NCBI GenBank assembly: GCA_028686425.1
Contig: JAQUBZ010000014.1
Location: 1-60,736, forward strand
Source of the DNA: Bacteroidales bacterium
GTDB lineage: Bacteria; Bacteroidota; Bacteroidia; Bacteroidales; UBA932
Direction of reading: 5' to 3'
Length of the DNA: 60,736 bases
Under the pieces are notes generated by a model that was not told the DNA's origin, did no database searches, and saw only the letters and a program-made list of their open reading frames with translations. The translations under genes were made by a program, and so were the position numbers. Shown here piece after piece: positions 8,249 to 17,217 of this stretch (within the stretch, counting starts at the first letter, position 1; each line of letters begins with the position of its first letter).

Positions 8249-8929
8249 ATGAAACAAGTATTATCATTTCTTTCGGAATTAGTTGAAAATAACAATAAGA
8301 TATGGTTTGATGCTCACAAACAGGATTATCTTAAAGCACAGGCCACATTTAACCGGATTGCAGCCGAAATTATAGAAGGAGTCGGACAATTTGACCCTTC
8401 AGTCAGGGGGTTACGATTAAAAGACTGTACCTATAGGTTTTACAGAGATATAAGATTTTCAAAAGACAAATCTCCCTACAAAACCCATTTCGGAGTATTC
8501 GTTGCCCAGGGAGGCAAATGCAGCGGACATTCAGGTTACTATTTCCACATAGAGCCGAATGGAGCCAATTATTTGCAGCACAGCTTATTATGTTGTGGAG
8601 CATACGCTCCTGAACCCATAGTACTCAAGAGCATCAGAGAAGAATTCATGCTTAATGGCGATGGTCTTGCAGAGAGTATAAAAGAGGCCGAAGGGTTTGA
8701 ACTTGACAGAAGTTATGCCCTCAAAAATATCCCTAAAGGGTTTCCGGCAGACTCGGAGTATGCCGAATATTTCAAACTCAAAAATGTGCTGCTTAACAAG
8801 TACATTGATGAAGATTATATTTTCAGCGAAAATCTTGTAAAAAATGTAGTCGCCGACTTCAGATTATGTTACAAATTCAACACAATCATCAACGCTGCGG
8901 TGGATTTTGCCTACCGGGAAATGACATAG
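8249..8929 (+). CDS. DUF2461 domain protein (TIGR02453 family)
   Basis: 226 residues matching the DUF2461 family over its whole length. Visible family features are the NNKIWFDAHKQDY start (~15-27), the YRFYRDIRFSKDKSPYKTHFGVF core (~62-84), SGYYFHIEPNG (~95-105) and the ending YKFNTIINAAVDF. No catalytic residues or biochemical function are established for the family. No signal peptide or membrane helix is present, so it is probably cytoplasmic. Its last 41 bases are read in the opposite direction as the end of the GH20 gene. Confidence 0.88.
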   Translation: MKQVLSFLSELVENNNKIWFDAHKQDYLKAQATFNRIAAEIIEGVGQFDPSVRGLRLKDCTYRFYRDIRFSKDKSPYKTHFGVFVAQGGKCSGHSGYYFHIEPNGANYLQHSLLCCGAYAPEPIVLKSIREEFMLNGDGLAESIKEAEGFELDRSYALKNIPKGFPADSEYAEYFKLKNVLLNKYIDEDYIFSENLVKNVVADFRLCYKFNTIINAAVDFAYREMT

Positions 8930-11252
8930 AGTATCCGGCCTCTATCTCATCTATAAAGATAAATGCAGGCTGTCCCGCTCCCCAATTTGATTGCCATTCA
9001 GGCATTGAATGTTCGTGAAGCAGCACAACTCTCAATACGTTGAAGTCAACCGGAGGAAACATTACAGTATGATTTATAATTTCGCTATTGGGGCTTTCTC
9101 GATTCATCGGAGGATAATCTGCTGATGCAATAAGAGAAAACTCATCTGAAGGAACTCTGCGTCCGTAAACTCTTATGCCGCGTATGTCAAAGCACCCATC
9201 TCCTTTGTTGACACATACATTGACCGACACATAACTGATTTCGGCATTGGTGGTCAGGTCCGCTTCAAAATCTTGTGCATAGTATCCTATCCATCGACCT
9301 GTTCTGTAATTGATATTTCCTCTCAATCCGTCAACAAGTGTATTTGGTCCACCAAATCCGTATTGTCTGTGTGGTGGTGTCTTTACGTTGATGGGCTTGC
9401 CTGTTGTTTCGGATACGGTAAAAACCTCTTTTGATACTTTACTTATTTTTTCTCCCCTTATGGCAACTGCTCTCAACTCACAATTGCGCTGTATCCTGAT
9501 CGGAGCAGAATATTTCTCGGAGTTTATGTCTGGATCGGTTCCATCAAGAGTGTAATAAATATCTGCATTGTCTATCGTGGACATTGTAACAGATACTGTT
9601 CCATTTTTACTTTTGAGATCCATCCTCACGTCAAGCAATTGAGTGGCATAATTGTAGCCCAAATGAGAGTAAATCTTGAATTGGCGAAATATCCTCTTCA
9701 AGAAGCCATGGTAACTCTTATTTTCAGGGTTACACCATTGAACCTCAGACAAAGCCGCCATTCTCGGCAACACCATATATTCCACAAGTGATTCATCTCC
9801 AATATATTCAGTCCAAAGATTAGCCTGAAGCCCTATTATGTTGTCTTTTGCCTCCTGAGGAAGATCCACAGGCACCGGTTCCAGATTGTAAACATTTTCA
9901 ATAGGAACATATCCGCCAATGGCGAGCGGTTCATTGTCTATTTCAAGTGTCTGATAATAATTAAAATAAAGATCCTGATTGGGGACCATTATGACTTTAT
10001 TCCCCATTTTGGCAGCTTCAATCCCACCGCTTGTACTTCTCCATGACATAACGGTGGCTGTCGGAGAAAGGCCTCCTTCAAGTATTTCATCCCAACCTAT
10101 AATCGAACGTCCGTGTTCGTTCAGATATTGTTCGATTCGCCTCATGAACCAGCTTTGAAGCCCCTGTTCTTTGGTAAACTGCTCCGTGGCTTTGATATTT
10201 TCGTTCTTTATTCTCTGCTGACAGGCAGGACACTGTTCCCAACGAATTTTAGGACATTCGTCACCACCTATATGAATATATTCAGACGGAAACAACTCCA
10301 TGATTTCTGATAGTACGTCCTCTACAAATCCGACTGTAGTGTCATTTCCCGCACAAAGAACATCATCCGAGATCCCCCACTGCTGCCACACTTTGTAAGG
10401 TCCTTTTGTACAACCCAACTCAGGGTATGCCGAAAGTGCAGCCTGCATGTGCCCAGGCATATCTATTTCAGGAATGATGGTAACATACCTTTCTGCTGCA
10501 TATTTAACAATATCCCTGATCTGTTCCTGCGTATAATAGCCGCTATATGGAATACCATCATACTTGCCGGTATTCTGACCGATGACGGTCTGCTCCCGTT
10601 TTGAGCCTATTGATGTCAGTTTCGGATATTTTTTAATCTCCACTCTCCACCCCTGATCATCACTCAGATGCCAGTGAAAAGTATTGATATTGTGCAACAC
10701 CATAATATCTATATACCTCTTTACAAAATCGGCTGAAAAGAAGTGACGTGATACATCAAGCATCATTCCTCTATATTCAAACCTCGGACAATCGGTTATT
10801 TCCACTGCAGGGCAGGAAATCTCTGCAAATCTACCGGCTGGAAGCGATTTGCGTAAAGTCTGGATTCCGTAAAATACTCCGGAATGGGAGTTGCCGGAGA
10901 TTGTGATTGAGGAGCTGTCTGCAACCATACTGTATGCATCCCTGCTTTGATTGTCCTGCTCTGAAATCGTAAGTCTTATTATGTTTTTTGATTTTGACCC
11001 CTTGGTGGTCATACCTACTCTTATTCCTGTCATCTCACTGATATAATCGGAAAGAAAGCGTGCATTACGAGCCATTACGGTATCTTGAGAGTCATACACA
11101 ATTGAAGTGTGTCTGTTCAATACGAAAGCTGCCTCTGAAGAGATTGCAACATGATTCGGCAAAGGAATTATCTGATAATCCGAATATCCTTTAGAACAAG
11201 ACAATACGGATAAAAAAGCTAAAATGGACAAGATTATTGCAGGTGATTTCAT
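8889..11252 (-). CDS. GH20 beta-N-acetylhexosaminidase lipoprotein
   Basis: 787 residues from the ATG at 11252, chosen because it begins a lipoprotein signal (MKSPAIILSILAFLSVLSC); a longer frame to 11336 has no signal-like start. After a small N-terminal GH20b domain (~30-150), the TIM barrel shows HWHLSDDQGWRVEIKKYP and the catalytic pair in IHIGGDECP. A chitobiase-C-like segment follows (IYYTLDGTDPD), then an F5/8-type carbohydrate-binding region (FGGPNTLVDGLRG...GRWIGYYAQDF). The enzyme would remove terminal GlcNAc or GalNAc from glycans at the cell surface or in the periplasm. It stands alone with no SusCD-like neighbours. The tail overlaps the convergent DUF2461 gene by 41 bases. Confidence 0.92.
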   Translation of the reverse strand: MKSPAIILSILAFLSVLSCSKGYSDYQIIPLPNHVAISSEAAFVLNRHTSIVYDSQDTVMARNARFLSDYISEMTGIRVGMTTKGSKSKNIIRLTISEQDNQSRDAYSMVADSSSITISGNSHSGVFYGIQTLRKSLPAGRFAEISCPAVEITDCPRFEYRGMMLDVSRHFFSADFVKRYIDIMVLHNINTFHWHLSDDQGWRVEIKKYPKLTSIGSKREQTVIGQNTGKYDGIPYSGYYTQEQIRDIVKYAAERYVTIIPEIDMPGHMQAALSAYPELGCTKGPYKVWQQWGISDDVLCAGNDTTVGFVEDVLSEIMELFPSEYIHIGGDECPKIRWEQCPACQQRIKNENIKATEQFTKEQGLQSWFMRRIEQYLNEHGRSIIGWDEILEGGLSPTATVMSWRSTSGGIEAAKMGNKVIMVPNQDLYFNYYQTLEIDNEPLAIGGYVPIENVYNLEPVPVDLPQEAKDNIIGLQANLWTEYIGDESLVEYMVLPRMAALSEVQWCNPENKSYHGFLKRIFRQFKIYSHLGYNYATQLLDVRMDLKSKNGTVSVTMSTIDNADIYYTLDGTDPDINSEKYSAPIRIQRNCELRAVAIRGEKISKVSKEVFTVSETTGKPINVKTPPHRQYGFGGPNTLVDGLRGNINYRTGRWIGYYAQDFEADLTTNAEISYVSVNVCVNKGDGCFDIRGIRVYGRRVPSDEFSLIASADYPPMNRESPNSEIINHTVMFPPVDFNVLRVVLLHEHSMPEWQSNWGAGQPAFIFIDEIEAGYSMSFPGRQNPPQR

Positions 11253-11279
11253 ATTTGTTTTTATTTTAAGTTTGGAGAA

Positions 11280-11287
11280 CAAAGTTA
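11280..11287 (-). promoter_or_regulatory. -7 promoter element for the GH20 gene
   Basis: Minus-strand TAACTTTG lies 27 nt upstream of the GH20 start. It forms a perfect 8-nt inverted repeat with the plus-strand -7 box at 11300-11307. Confidence 0.5.
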
Positions 11288-11299
11288 CAATTATTATTA

Positions 11300-11307
11300 T
11301 AACTTTG
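11300..11307 (+). promoter_or_regulatory. -7 promoter element for the small lipoprotein gene
   Basis: TAACTTTG is located 20 nt before the ATG at 11328, facing away from the GH20 -7 box with 12 nt between them. Confidence 0.5.
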
Positions 11308-11327
11308 CGAAAACCTATGTAAGCTTT

Positions 11328-11648
11328 ATGAAACACACTATTTTATTATTAATTGCATCTCTTCTGTTATTGAGCGGATGCAATAGAGAGCGCAGTGACA
11401 GAGGGGTTATTCTTTCCACTAAAGACAACGGGCTTATTATCCGGACTGATGAAGGTAAAGTGTTGAGTTTCAATACTGAAAATGCAAAGACGATTACTAT
11501 CGGAGAAATCAGGCCTGATGATACCGCCACTGTCTTTTATACGGTACCATTTGCATCAAATGTAAATAAAGCCATCGTTTCCAAAGTAATCATAATTCCC
11601 GTACAAGGCCTTGAGTACAATCCTAAACAAGATGACGTTCAACGTTGA
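11328..11648 (+). CDS. Small lipoprotein of unknown function
   Basis: 106 residues with a clear lipoprotein signal (LLLLSGC, Cys18). The mature part is about 88 residues, predicted mostly beta (RGVILSTKDNGLIIRTDEGKVLSFNTENAKTI...DTATVFYTV), which could be a small OB- or SH3-like barrel. I do not recognise a family. It is a single gene between the divergent GH20 and the convergent tamL-like gene, 12 bases from the latter's stop. It has its own -7 promoter element. Confidence 0.75.
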   Translation: MKHTILLLIASLLLLSGCNRERSDRGVILSTKDNGLIIRTDEGKVLSFNTENAKTITIGEIRPDDTATVFYTVPFASNVNKAIVSKVIIIPVQGLEYNPKQDDVQR

Positions 11649-11660
11649 TACAGAATATCA

Positions 11661-13838
11661 TCAGAAAGGGTATCCTATTCCGAAGTGGAAAGCATAACCT
11701 CCCTTGTCAAACCACATTTTGGGGGAGTGCCATTGTTGAGTTACAGGATTATAGGCTTTGATACCAAGGTCTAATCTTACCAATAACAGATTGAAATCGA
11801 GGCGTAAACCCAATCCCCAGTCAACAGCGATACTTTTGCCGAGATTTGCGAAAGAGAACAGACCATCTGCATCGCGTTCTGTCTGAGGAAGGCTTTCTCG
11901 CTTGATGTTCCAGATATTTCCGGCATCTGCAAACAAAGCCCCCTGCAATTTCCAAAACATCGGAAAACGAAACTCCAGATTGGCTTCCATGCGCATATCT
12001 CCGGATTGATTGGCTATCGAAAACGTTGAATCTATAGGAGCACATCCCGGGCCGACAGATCTGGACTGCCATCCTCTCAAGCTGTTGGCTCCACCTGCAT
12101 AAAAGAATTTTTCAAAAGGAAGAGCGTATGAATTGCCGTAGGCGTAACCTGCACCGGCAACAACCCTGCCCGCCAAACCGAATTTGTCGGATTTGCCGAA
12201 GCGAAGTGTCTGAACCAAAGAAACTTCGCTCCTCACATACTGCGAATACGGTATTCCCCATATCAGGTGTTTCCCCATCTTGTCGGTTTCCATTGTGTTG
12301 TTGAAGAGGCTCAATAAGTTTCCGGCAATGTCGGTCTGCCATCTGAGGTAGAAATAAGAGTGTTTGGGGTTGATTGATGGATCCGTAGTATAAAACATAA
12401 TGGCCCCGGCTCCAAAATCGAAGTGATTCTGGTAGGCATTAATAAGATAGGGGTCTTTAAGATTTTCATAAAAATCGGGACTCATATCGAAAATCCTGAC
12501 AATATTCATTTGGATCGGATACAGCTGGTAGAAAAACTTGTTTTTCATGCTCCAATTATATCCGTATGAGGTGGAAACGATATTTCTCGTATATTCCGGA
12601 CGGCTCTGATAATTGTATGAAAGAGATATGTCTGTACGCGGAACATTGGTCGTAAACAATCTCTCCGGCAAAAGCAGAAACTGTGGAAATGAGATGGACG
12701 AAGATATTGCAAATTCATTGGAATGAATAGGGTCATTCAATTTAAACTGAAAATTACCTCTGAAACCGAGGGTAAGCATCTCTCCTCCCCCGAAAATATT
12801 TTTATGGTAATACGATAGTGACGGCGTGATTCCGAACAATGCGGAAGAGTTGAATGAACTTTCAAGATTGAATTTCACCCCCTGCAACTTGGATGGAGAG
12901 AGCAGAATCCTGCAATCCACGAGAGCCGAATCCACTTGTTCCAACTGAATATTCACCGTACTGAAGAGCCTTATGCTTGTAAAGCGCTGATAAGTATTAT
13001 TGATATTCGTCTCATTGTACAACGTTCCAGGCTTGACGGTATTAAGGTTCTCAAGAAATTTGGCGCGAACAGAAAGGCCGTTTTGAGGCAATATTGCCAC
13101 ATTATTGATATAAAACTGCTTATGGGGTTCAGCCGATGCAGCCGATTCGTTTCTTGTGTAGTTTTCAAGGTTTACGACAAGATTTGCCATATTCTTCACG
13201 GCATTGGTGTCGGCATAATAGAAAAAGTAGTTTTTTGTAAAACCGTAGTACCCATTCTTCCTGAATAGCGTAGCAAGACGGTCGGACTCAAATTCCAATG
13301 CCTCCTGAGAGAGGGGATCTCCCTTGAAAAGGGTAAAGTTGGCTGAATCTTTGGCAACTATACCTGCAAGTACGCTATCTTTGATGATATAATCAATATC
13401 GTGTATCAGGTATTGTTTACCGAGAGTTACATCATATCTTACTTTTGCCTTCTTATTGTCCTTTATGATGGTATAATCCACTTTGGAATCATAGTAACCC
13501 ATATATTCAAGGTGGGTCTGCATGCCTTTAACAGTACTTTGAACGAGTGTCGAATCAAATACAACAGGCTCTACCCCAAGCTTTTCCACAAATTTATCCC
13601 ACTTGGTCCCACGACCGGAACTCCAATTATAGACGTAAAGAAACGGATTCCATCCCCCGATATAATACGAATTGGGCTTCTGCTTGATGTATGGTTGTAA
13701 ATCGGCGGCAGTATAATCTTTGGAATTAAGTATGACCACTTTATTCTCTGCAAGGCGGTATTCATCATCACGCAATAGCTTGGTGGTACTGCAAGATGCT
13801 GTTATAAAGCAAAGTATAACAATGATGATTTTTTTCAT
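11661..13838 (-). CDS. tamL: TamL-type Omp85 outer-membrane assembly lipoprotein
   Basis: 725 residues from the ATG at 13838, chosen because it gives a lipoprotein signal (MKKIIIVILCFITASC); upstream codons to 13865 have no signal character. Residues ~20-330 hold POTRA-like repeats. Residues ~340-725 form an Omp85 16-strand barrel, with aromatic-alternating strands and the conserved ending FHFGIGYPF. The region FFYAGGANSLRGWQSRSVGPG contains the family-wide R-G-W/F lid-lock motif. Bacteroidota TamA homologues are typically lipoproteins (TamL) and act in outer-membrane protein or lipid homeostasis, usually with TamB; no tamB gene is in this window. Convergent with the small lipoprotein gene. 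Confidence 0.88.
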   Translation of the reverse strand: MKKIIIVILCFITASCSTTKLLRDDEYRLAENKVVILNSKDYTAADLQPYIKQKPNSYYIGGWNPFLYVYNWSSGRGTKWDKFVEKLGVEPVVFDSTLVQSTVKGMQTHLEYMGYYDSKVDYTIIKDNKKAKVRYDVTLGKQYLIHDIDYIIKDSVLAGIVAKDSANFTLFKGDPLSQEALEFESDRLATLFRKNGYYGFTKNYFFYYADTNAVKNMANLVVNLENYTRNESAASAEPHKQFYINNVAILPQNGLSVRAKFLENLNTVKPGTLYNETNINNTYQRFTSIRLFSTVNIQLEQVDSALVDCRILLSPSKLQGVKFNLESSFNSSALFGITPSLSYYHKNIFGGGEMLTLGFRGNFQFKLNDPIHSNEFAISSSISFPQFLLLPERLFTTNVPRTDISLSYNYQSRPEYTRNIVSTSYGYNWSMKNKFFYQLYPIQMNIVRIFDMSPDFYENLKDPYLINAYQNHFDFGAGAIMFYTTDPSINPKHSYFYLRWQTDIAGNLLSLFNNTMETDKMGKHLIWGIPYSQYVRSEVSLVQTLRFGKSDKFGLAGRVVAGAGYAYGNSYALPFEKFFYAGGANSLRGWQSRSVGPGCAPIDSTFSIANQSGDMRMEANLEFRFPMFWKLQGALFADAGNIWNIKRESLPQTERDADGLFSFANLGKSIAVDWGLGLRLDFNLLLVRLDLGIKAYNPVTQQWHSPKMWFDKGGYAFHFGIGYPF

Positions 13839-13844
13839 ACGATG

Positions 13845-13852
13845 CAAAGTTA
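13845..13852 (-). promoter_or_regulatory. -7 promoter element for tamL
   Basis: Minus-strand TAACTTTG lies 6 nt upstream of the chosen TamL start, implying a nearly leaderless transcript if it is used. Confidence 0.4.
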
Positions 13853-13905
13853 GTAAAAAAGTCACTAAAGATTATGCTGCATCACATTATATCAATATAT
13901 TTTTT

Positions 13906-13913
13906 TACATTTG
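13906..13913 (+). promoter_or_regulatory. -7 promoter element for the arginine decarboxylase gene
   Basis: TACATTTG lies 69 nt before the ATG at 13983. Transcription starting shortly after would include the hairpin at 13924-13944. Confidence 0.45.
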
Positions 13914-13923
13914 CGCTCTAAAT

Positions 13924-13956
13924 CAATCCGACTGAGTCGGATTGACATATTTTTTA
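13924..13956 (+). promoter_or_regulatory. Leader hairpin followed by a T-run: candidate attenuator or operator
   Basis: A perfect dyad covers 13924-13944. As RNA it makes an 8-bp stem CAATCCGA/TCGGATTG with loop CTGAG, and is followed by ACATATTTTTTAG (13945-13957). It lies between the predicted promoter and the start codon of the decarboxylase gene, where a simple end-of-gene terminator has no gene to serve. Premature termination or binding by a dimeric regulator are both possible. Confidence 0.45.
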
Positions 13957-13982
13957 GAAAGTAACAAACTTACATTTGAAAA

Positions 13983-15377
13983 ATGAAAAACAAGTACATC
14001 GATTTGATTGAACAAACTTTCGAGTTTCCACAAGATGAATTCAAGGTAGAAGAGAATGAACTTCAGTTCCATAATATTCCTATTATGGATGTAATTGAAC
14101 AATATGGCACACCGCTCAAAATCACATATCTGCCGAAGATTTCACAACAGATACAGAGAGCCAAGAGGATGTTTAATGTGGCGATGGCCAAGGTTGATTA
14201 TCAAGGTGATTATCACTATTGTTATTGTACCAAGAGTTCTCATTTTTCATTTGTTATGCAAGAAGCACTTAAAAATGATATTCATATAGAGACATCGTCT
14301 GCTTTTGATTTGAATCTGATTGAAGCGCTTTATGATGAAGGAATCATCAACAAAGACCTCTATATTATATGTAACGGATTCAAGAAAGAAAGTTATATAG
14401 AGAACATCGCCAACTTCATAAATGACGGATGGTACAATACTATTCCTGTTCTCGACAACATGAGGGAATTTGACGATTTGGATGCAAAAGTCGAACAGCC
14501 GACAAGAATAGGAATCAGAATTGCAGCCGAAGAAGAGCCTAAATTTGAGTTCTATACCAGCCGTCTCGGCATCAGATACAGCGACATCATTCCGTTCTAT
14601 GAGGATAAAATCAAGAACAACGGCAAATTCAGTTTGAAGATGCTCCACTTCTTTATAAATACAGGGATAAGGGACAATGCCTACTATTGGAACGAGCTGG
14701 CCAAGTGTGTTAATGTATATTGCGATTTGAAACAATTGTCACCTGAGCTCGATTCGCTCAACATCGGAGGGGGATTCCCTATTAAAAACACTTTGGCCCA
14801 GACATACGAATATGAATATATGGCTGAAGAAATTGTTGCTCAGGTTAAAAGTATTTGTGAATCGAGAGGAGTGCGCGAACCAAATATTTTTACCGAATTC
14901 GGAAGCTTTACAGTCGGTGAAAGCGGTGCCACTATCTTCCAGATATTGGATGTAAAGCAACAAAATGACCGTGAGAGATGGTATATGGTTGACAGCTCTT
15001 TCATGACCACTTTGCCTGACACATGGGGTATCAAGCAGAGATTCATACTGCTTCCTATAAATAAATGGGACAGTCAGTATCAAAGAGTATTTCTCGGAGG
15101 ACTTACTTGTGACAGTCAGGATTATTACAATGCTGAAGCCCATGCAAATGCAATATTCCTCCCAACCATCAACGGAAGAGAGGATCCGCTGTACATCGGA
15201 TTCTTCCATACAGGTGCTTATCAGGAATCTATTTCAGGATATGGAGGTATTCAGCACTGTTTGCAACCTGCGCCAAAGCATGTCATTATCGACTTGGATG
15301 AAGATGGAGAATATACAACCAAGTTGTTCAGTAAGGAACAAACATACAAATCCATGTTGAAAATATTGGGTTATTAA
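13983..15377 (+). CDS. speA: Fold-type III PLP decarboxylase, probable biosynthetic arginine decarboxylase
   Basis: 464 residues. The alanine-racemase-like barrel carries the PLP lysine in YHYCYCTKSSHF (K84) and the phosphate-binding Gly loop LNIGGGFP. In the C-terminal beta domain LTCDSQDYYN is the C-D-S-x-D signature, where the Cys and Asp contact the substrate. The sequence matches the short Bacteroidota group usually annotated as arginine decarboxylase, which makes agmatine for polyamine synthesis. It is much shorter than the ~630-residue E. coli SpeA. Substrate (arginine versus another basic or carboxylated amino acid) is not proven by sequence alone. The trmH-like gene follows 14 nt downstream. 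A hairpin in the leader suggests control. Confidence 0.8.
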   Translation: MKNKYIDLIEQTFEFPQDEFKVEENELQFHNIPIMDVIEQYGTPLKITYLPKISQQIQRAKRMFNVAMAKVDYQGDYHYCYCTKSSHFSFVMQEALKNDIHIETSSAFDLNLIEALYDEGIINKDLYIICNGFKKESYIENIANFINDGWYNTIPVLDNMREFDDLDAKVEQPTRIGIRIAAEEEPKFEFYTSRLGIRYSDIIPFYEDKIKNNGKFSLKMLHFFINTGIRDNAYYWNELAKCVNVYCDLKQLSPELDSLNIGGGFPIKNTLAQTYEYEYMAEEIVAQVKSICESRGVREPNIFTEFGSFTVGESGATIFQILDVKQQNDRERWYMVDSSFMTTLPDTWGIKQRFILLPINKWDSQYQRVFLGGLTCDSQDYYNAEAHANAIFLPTINGREDPLYIGFFHTGAYQESISGYGGIQHCLQPAPKHVIIDLDEDGEYTTKLFSKEQTYKSMLKILGY

Positions 15378-15391
15378 CAACTATCAGAGTT

Positions 15392-16120
15392 ATGATTTCC
15401 AAAAACGATATTAAATTTATCCGTTCCCTTTCTCAGAAAAAATTCAGAGATGAGAACGGATTATTTATTGCCGAAGGTGAGAAAATTGTCAATGAAGCCA
15501 TATCGTCCCGATTTGAAATAGCCGGCATTTACAAAACATCGGAGATTGGAGAAGACAATATGTCTCGGATATCGCAACTTAACACCCCTTCCCCTATTCT
15601 TGCCGTAATCAGAAAGCCTGACAGTATTACCAAAGATGAAATCAATTCACTTATCTCGCGCAAACCTCTCTCTCTTGCTCTCGACGGGTTAAGAGACCCC
15701 GGTAATGTAGGTACTATCATACGTCTTGCCGACTGGTTCGGAATCGATGCAATATTTGCCTCAAAAGATACTGTAGAGATATTTAATCCGAAAGTTGTTC
15801 AGGCCACAATGGGTGCAATCTTTCGTATTAAGTTTATTTATTGCGATTTAAATGATATTATTTCAAGTTTTACTTTAGCAAAAATACCGATATACGGAAC
15901 TTTTCTTGACGGTGATTCGATATATTCTACAGATTTGAGCTCTTCGGGACTTATTGTCATGGGGTCGGAATCTAACGGAATATCCAATGAGGTTGCTTCT
16001 ATGATTACGCAGCGATTGTTCATTCCGCCATATCCTGCCGATGCACACACATCGGAATCTCTCAACGTAGCGATAGCCACATCGATAGTGTGTTCCGAAT
16101 TCAGGCGCAGAAATTATTAG
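15392..16120 (+). CDS. TrmH/SpoU family RNA 2'-O-methyltransferase
   Basis: 242 residues. An N-terminal substrate-binding domain (KKFRDENGLFIAEGEKIVNEA, ~16-36) precedes the SPOUT catalytic domain. Its three motifs are visible: GLRDPGNVGTIIRLADWFGI, LIVMGSESNGIS and LNVAIATSIVCSEF, which form the trefoil-knot SAM site. The family methylates 2'-OH groups of rRNA or tRNA; the exact target is unknown. It is downstream of the decarboxylase gene and close to tamL, an arrangement I associate with other Bacteroidales. It converges on rfbB with 11 bases between stops. Confidence 0.9.
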   Translation: MISKNDIKFIRSLSQKKFRDENGLFIAEGEKIVNEAISSRFEIAGIYKTSEIGEDNMSRISQLNTPSPILAVIRKPDSITKDEINSLISRKPLSLALDGLRDPGNVGTIIRLADWFGIDAIFASKDTVEIFNPKVVQATMGAIFRIKFIYCDLNDIISSFTLAKIPIYGTFLDGDSIYSTDLSSSGLIVMGSESNGISNEVASMITQRLFIPPYPADAHTSESLNVAIATSIVCSEFRRRNY

Positions 16121-16131
16121 TCCCCTTACTT

Positions 16132-17187
16132 TTATCGGTTGGAATACATCTTCTCGTAATACTTTTCATACTCTCCGGAAGTGACATTGTCTAACCATTC
16201 CTGATTGTCAAGATACCATCTGACGGTCTGCTCAATTCCCTCTTCAAACTGAAGTGACGGCTCCCATCCGAGTTCTTTTTTGAGTTTGGTTGAGTCTATT
16301 GCATATCTCAAGTCGTGTCCGGCTCTGTCCTTTACGTATGTAATCAGATGATCGGATGTACCGGCAGGACGACCAAGCAGCTTGTCTGTAACCTTTATCA
16401 TGACTTTTATCAGGTCGATATTCTTCCATTCGTTAAATCCGCCGATGTTGTATGTTTCGGCGACACGACCTTTATGAAAGATGACATCTATTGCACGAGC
16501 ATGATCTACGACATACAGCCAATCGCGAACATTTTCCCCTTTTCCATACACAGGTAATGGTTTATTATGACGTATATTGTTGATAAACAGAGGTATGAGC
16601 TTTTCGGGGAATTGATATGGACCGTAATTATTAGAGCAGTTGGTAACTATGACAGGCATACCGTAGGTATCATGAAAAGCTCTCACAAAGTGATCAGAAG
16701 ATGCTTTTGAGGCAGAATACGGAGAGTGCGGATCATATTTATTGGTTTCCCTGAACAATTCACCATCGAAAGCCAGACTTCCATATACTTCATCGGTCGA
16801 TATATGATAAAATAATTTGTCATCATAATTGCCATCCCAATATTCGCGTGCGGCCTGCAATAGAGACAACGTTCCGAGTACATTTGTCTTTGCAAAAGTA
16901 AACGGGTCTTTGATACTTCTGTCCACATGACTTTCAGCTGCAAGATGTATCACTCCGTTAATATCATACTTCACGAATAAATTTCTGACACTCTCAAAAT
17001 CGCATATATCTCCCCTTACAAATGTATAATTGGGCTTATTCTCAATATCTTTCAGATTGGCAAGATTGCCGGCATAAGTAAGTTTATCGAAATTAACTAT
17101 ATGATAATCAGGATATTTAGTAACAAATAACCTTACTACGTGAGATCCTATAAATCCTGCGCCACCTGTTATTAGAATATTTCTCAT
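16132..17187 (-). CDS. rfbB: dTDP-glucose 4,6-dehydratase
   Basis: 351 residues, normal for RmlB/RfbB. The Rossmann NAD motif GGAGFIGSH is at 8-16. The Thr-Asp-Glu catalytic triplet is in ISTDEVYGSL, and the Y-x-x-x-K pair in SPYSASKASSDH. NCSNNYGPYQFPEKLIPLFI and YGKGENVRDWLYVVDH are signature segments of this enzyme rather than of generic epimerases. It makes dTDP-4-keto-6-deoxyglucose from dTDP-glucose for rhamnose and other deoxysugars of surface polysaccharides. It is not accompanied by rmlA, rmlC or rmlD in this window. A -7 box lies within the end of the upstream hydrolase gene, so it can be expressed on its own. Confidence 0.95.
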   Translation of the reverse strand: MRNILITGGAGFIGSHVVRLFVTKYPDYHIVNFDKLTYAGNLANLKDIENKPNYTFVRGDICDFESVRNLFVKYDINGVIHLAAESHVDRSIKDPFTFAKTNVLGTLSLLQAAREYWDGNYDDKLFYHISTDEVYGSLAFDGELFRETNKYDPHSPYSASKASSDHFVRAFHDTYGMPVIVTNCSNNYGPYQFPEKLIPLFINNIRHNKPLPVYGKGENVRDWLYVVDHARAIDVIFHKGRVAETYNIGGFNEWKNIDLIKVMIKVTDKLLGRPAGTSDHLITYVKDRAGHDLRYAIDSTKLKKELGWEPSLQFEEGIEQTVRWYLDNQEWLDNVTSGEYEKYYEKMYSNR

Positions 17188-17209
17188 GACTTTTATGTTT
17201 ACAATGATG

Positions 17210-17217
17210 CAAAGTTA
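17210..17217 (-). promoter_or_regulatory. -7 promoter element for rfbB
   Basis: Minus-strand TAACTTTG lies 22 nt upstream of the rfbB start and overlaps the stop codon of the upstream hydrolase gene. Confidence 0.45.

Noticed and set aside
8889-8929. The 41-base tail overlap of the DUF2461 and GH20 genes as a sign of a wrong stop or frameshift
   Set aside because: Both frames read cleanly to their stops and the overlapped ends are poorly conserved tails, so simple convergent overlap explains it.
13971-13978. A second TACATTTG directly before the arginine decarboxylase ATG as a promoter
   Set aside because: It is only 4 bases from the start codon, leaving no room for a leader; chance in A+T-rich DNA is likelier.
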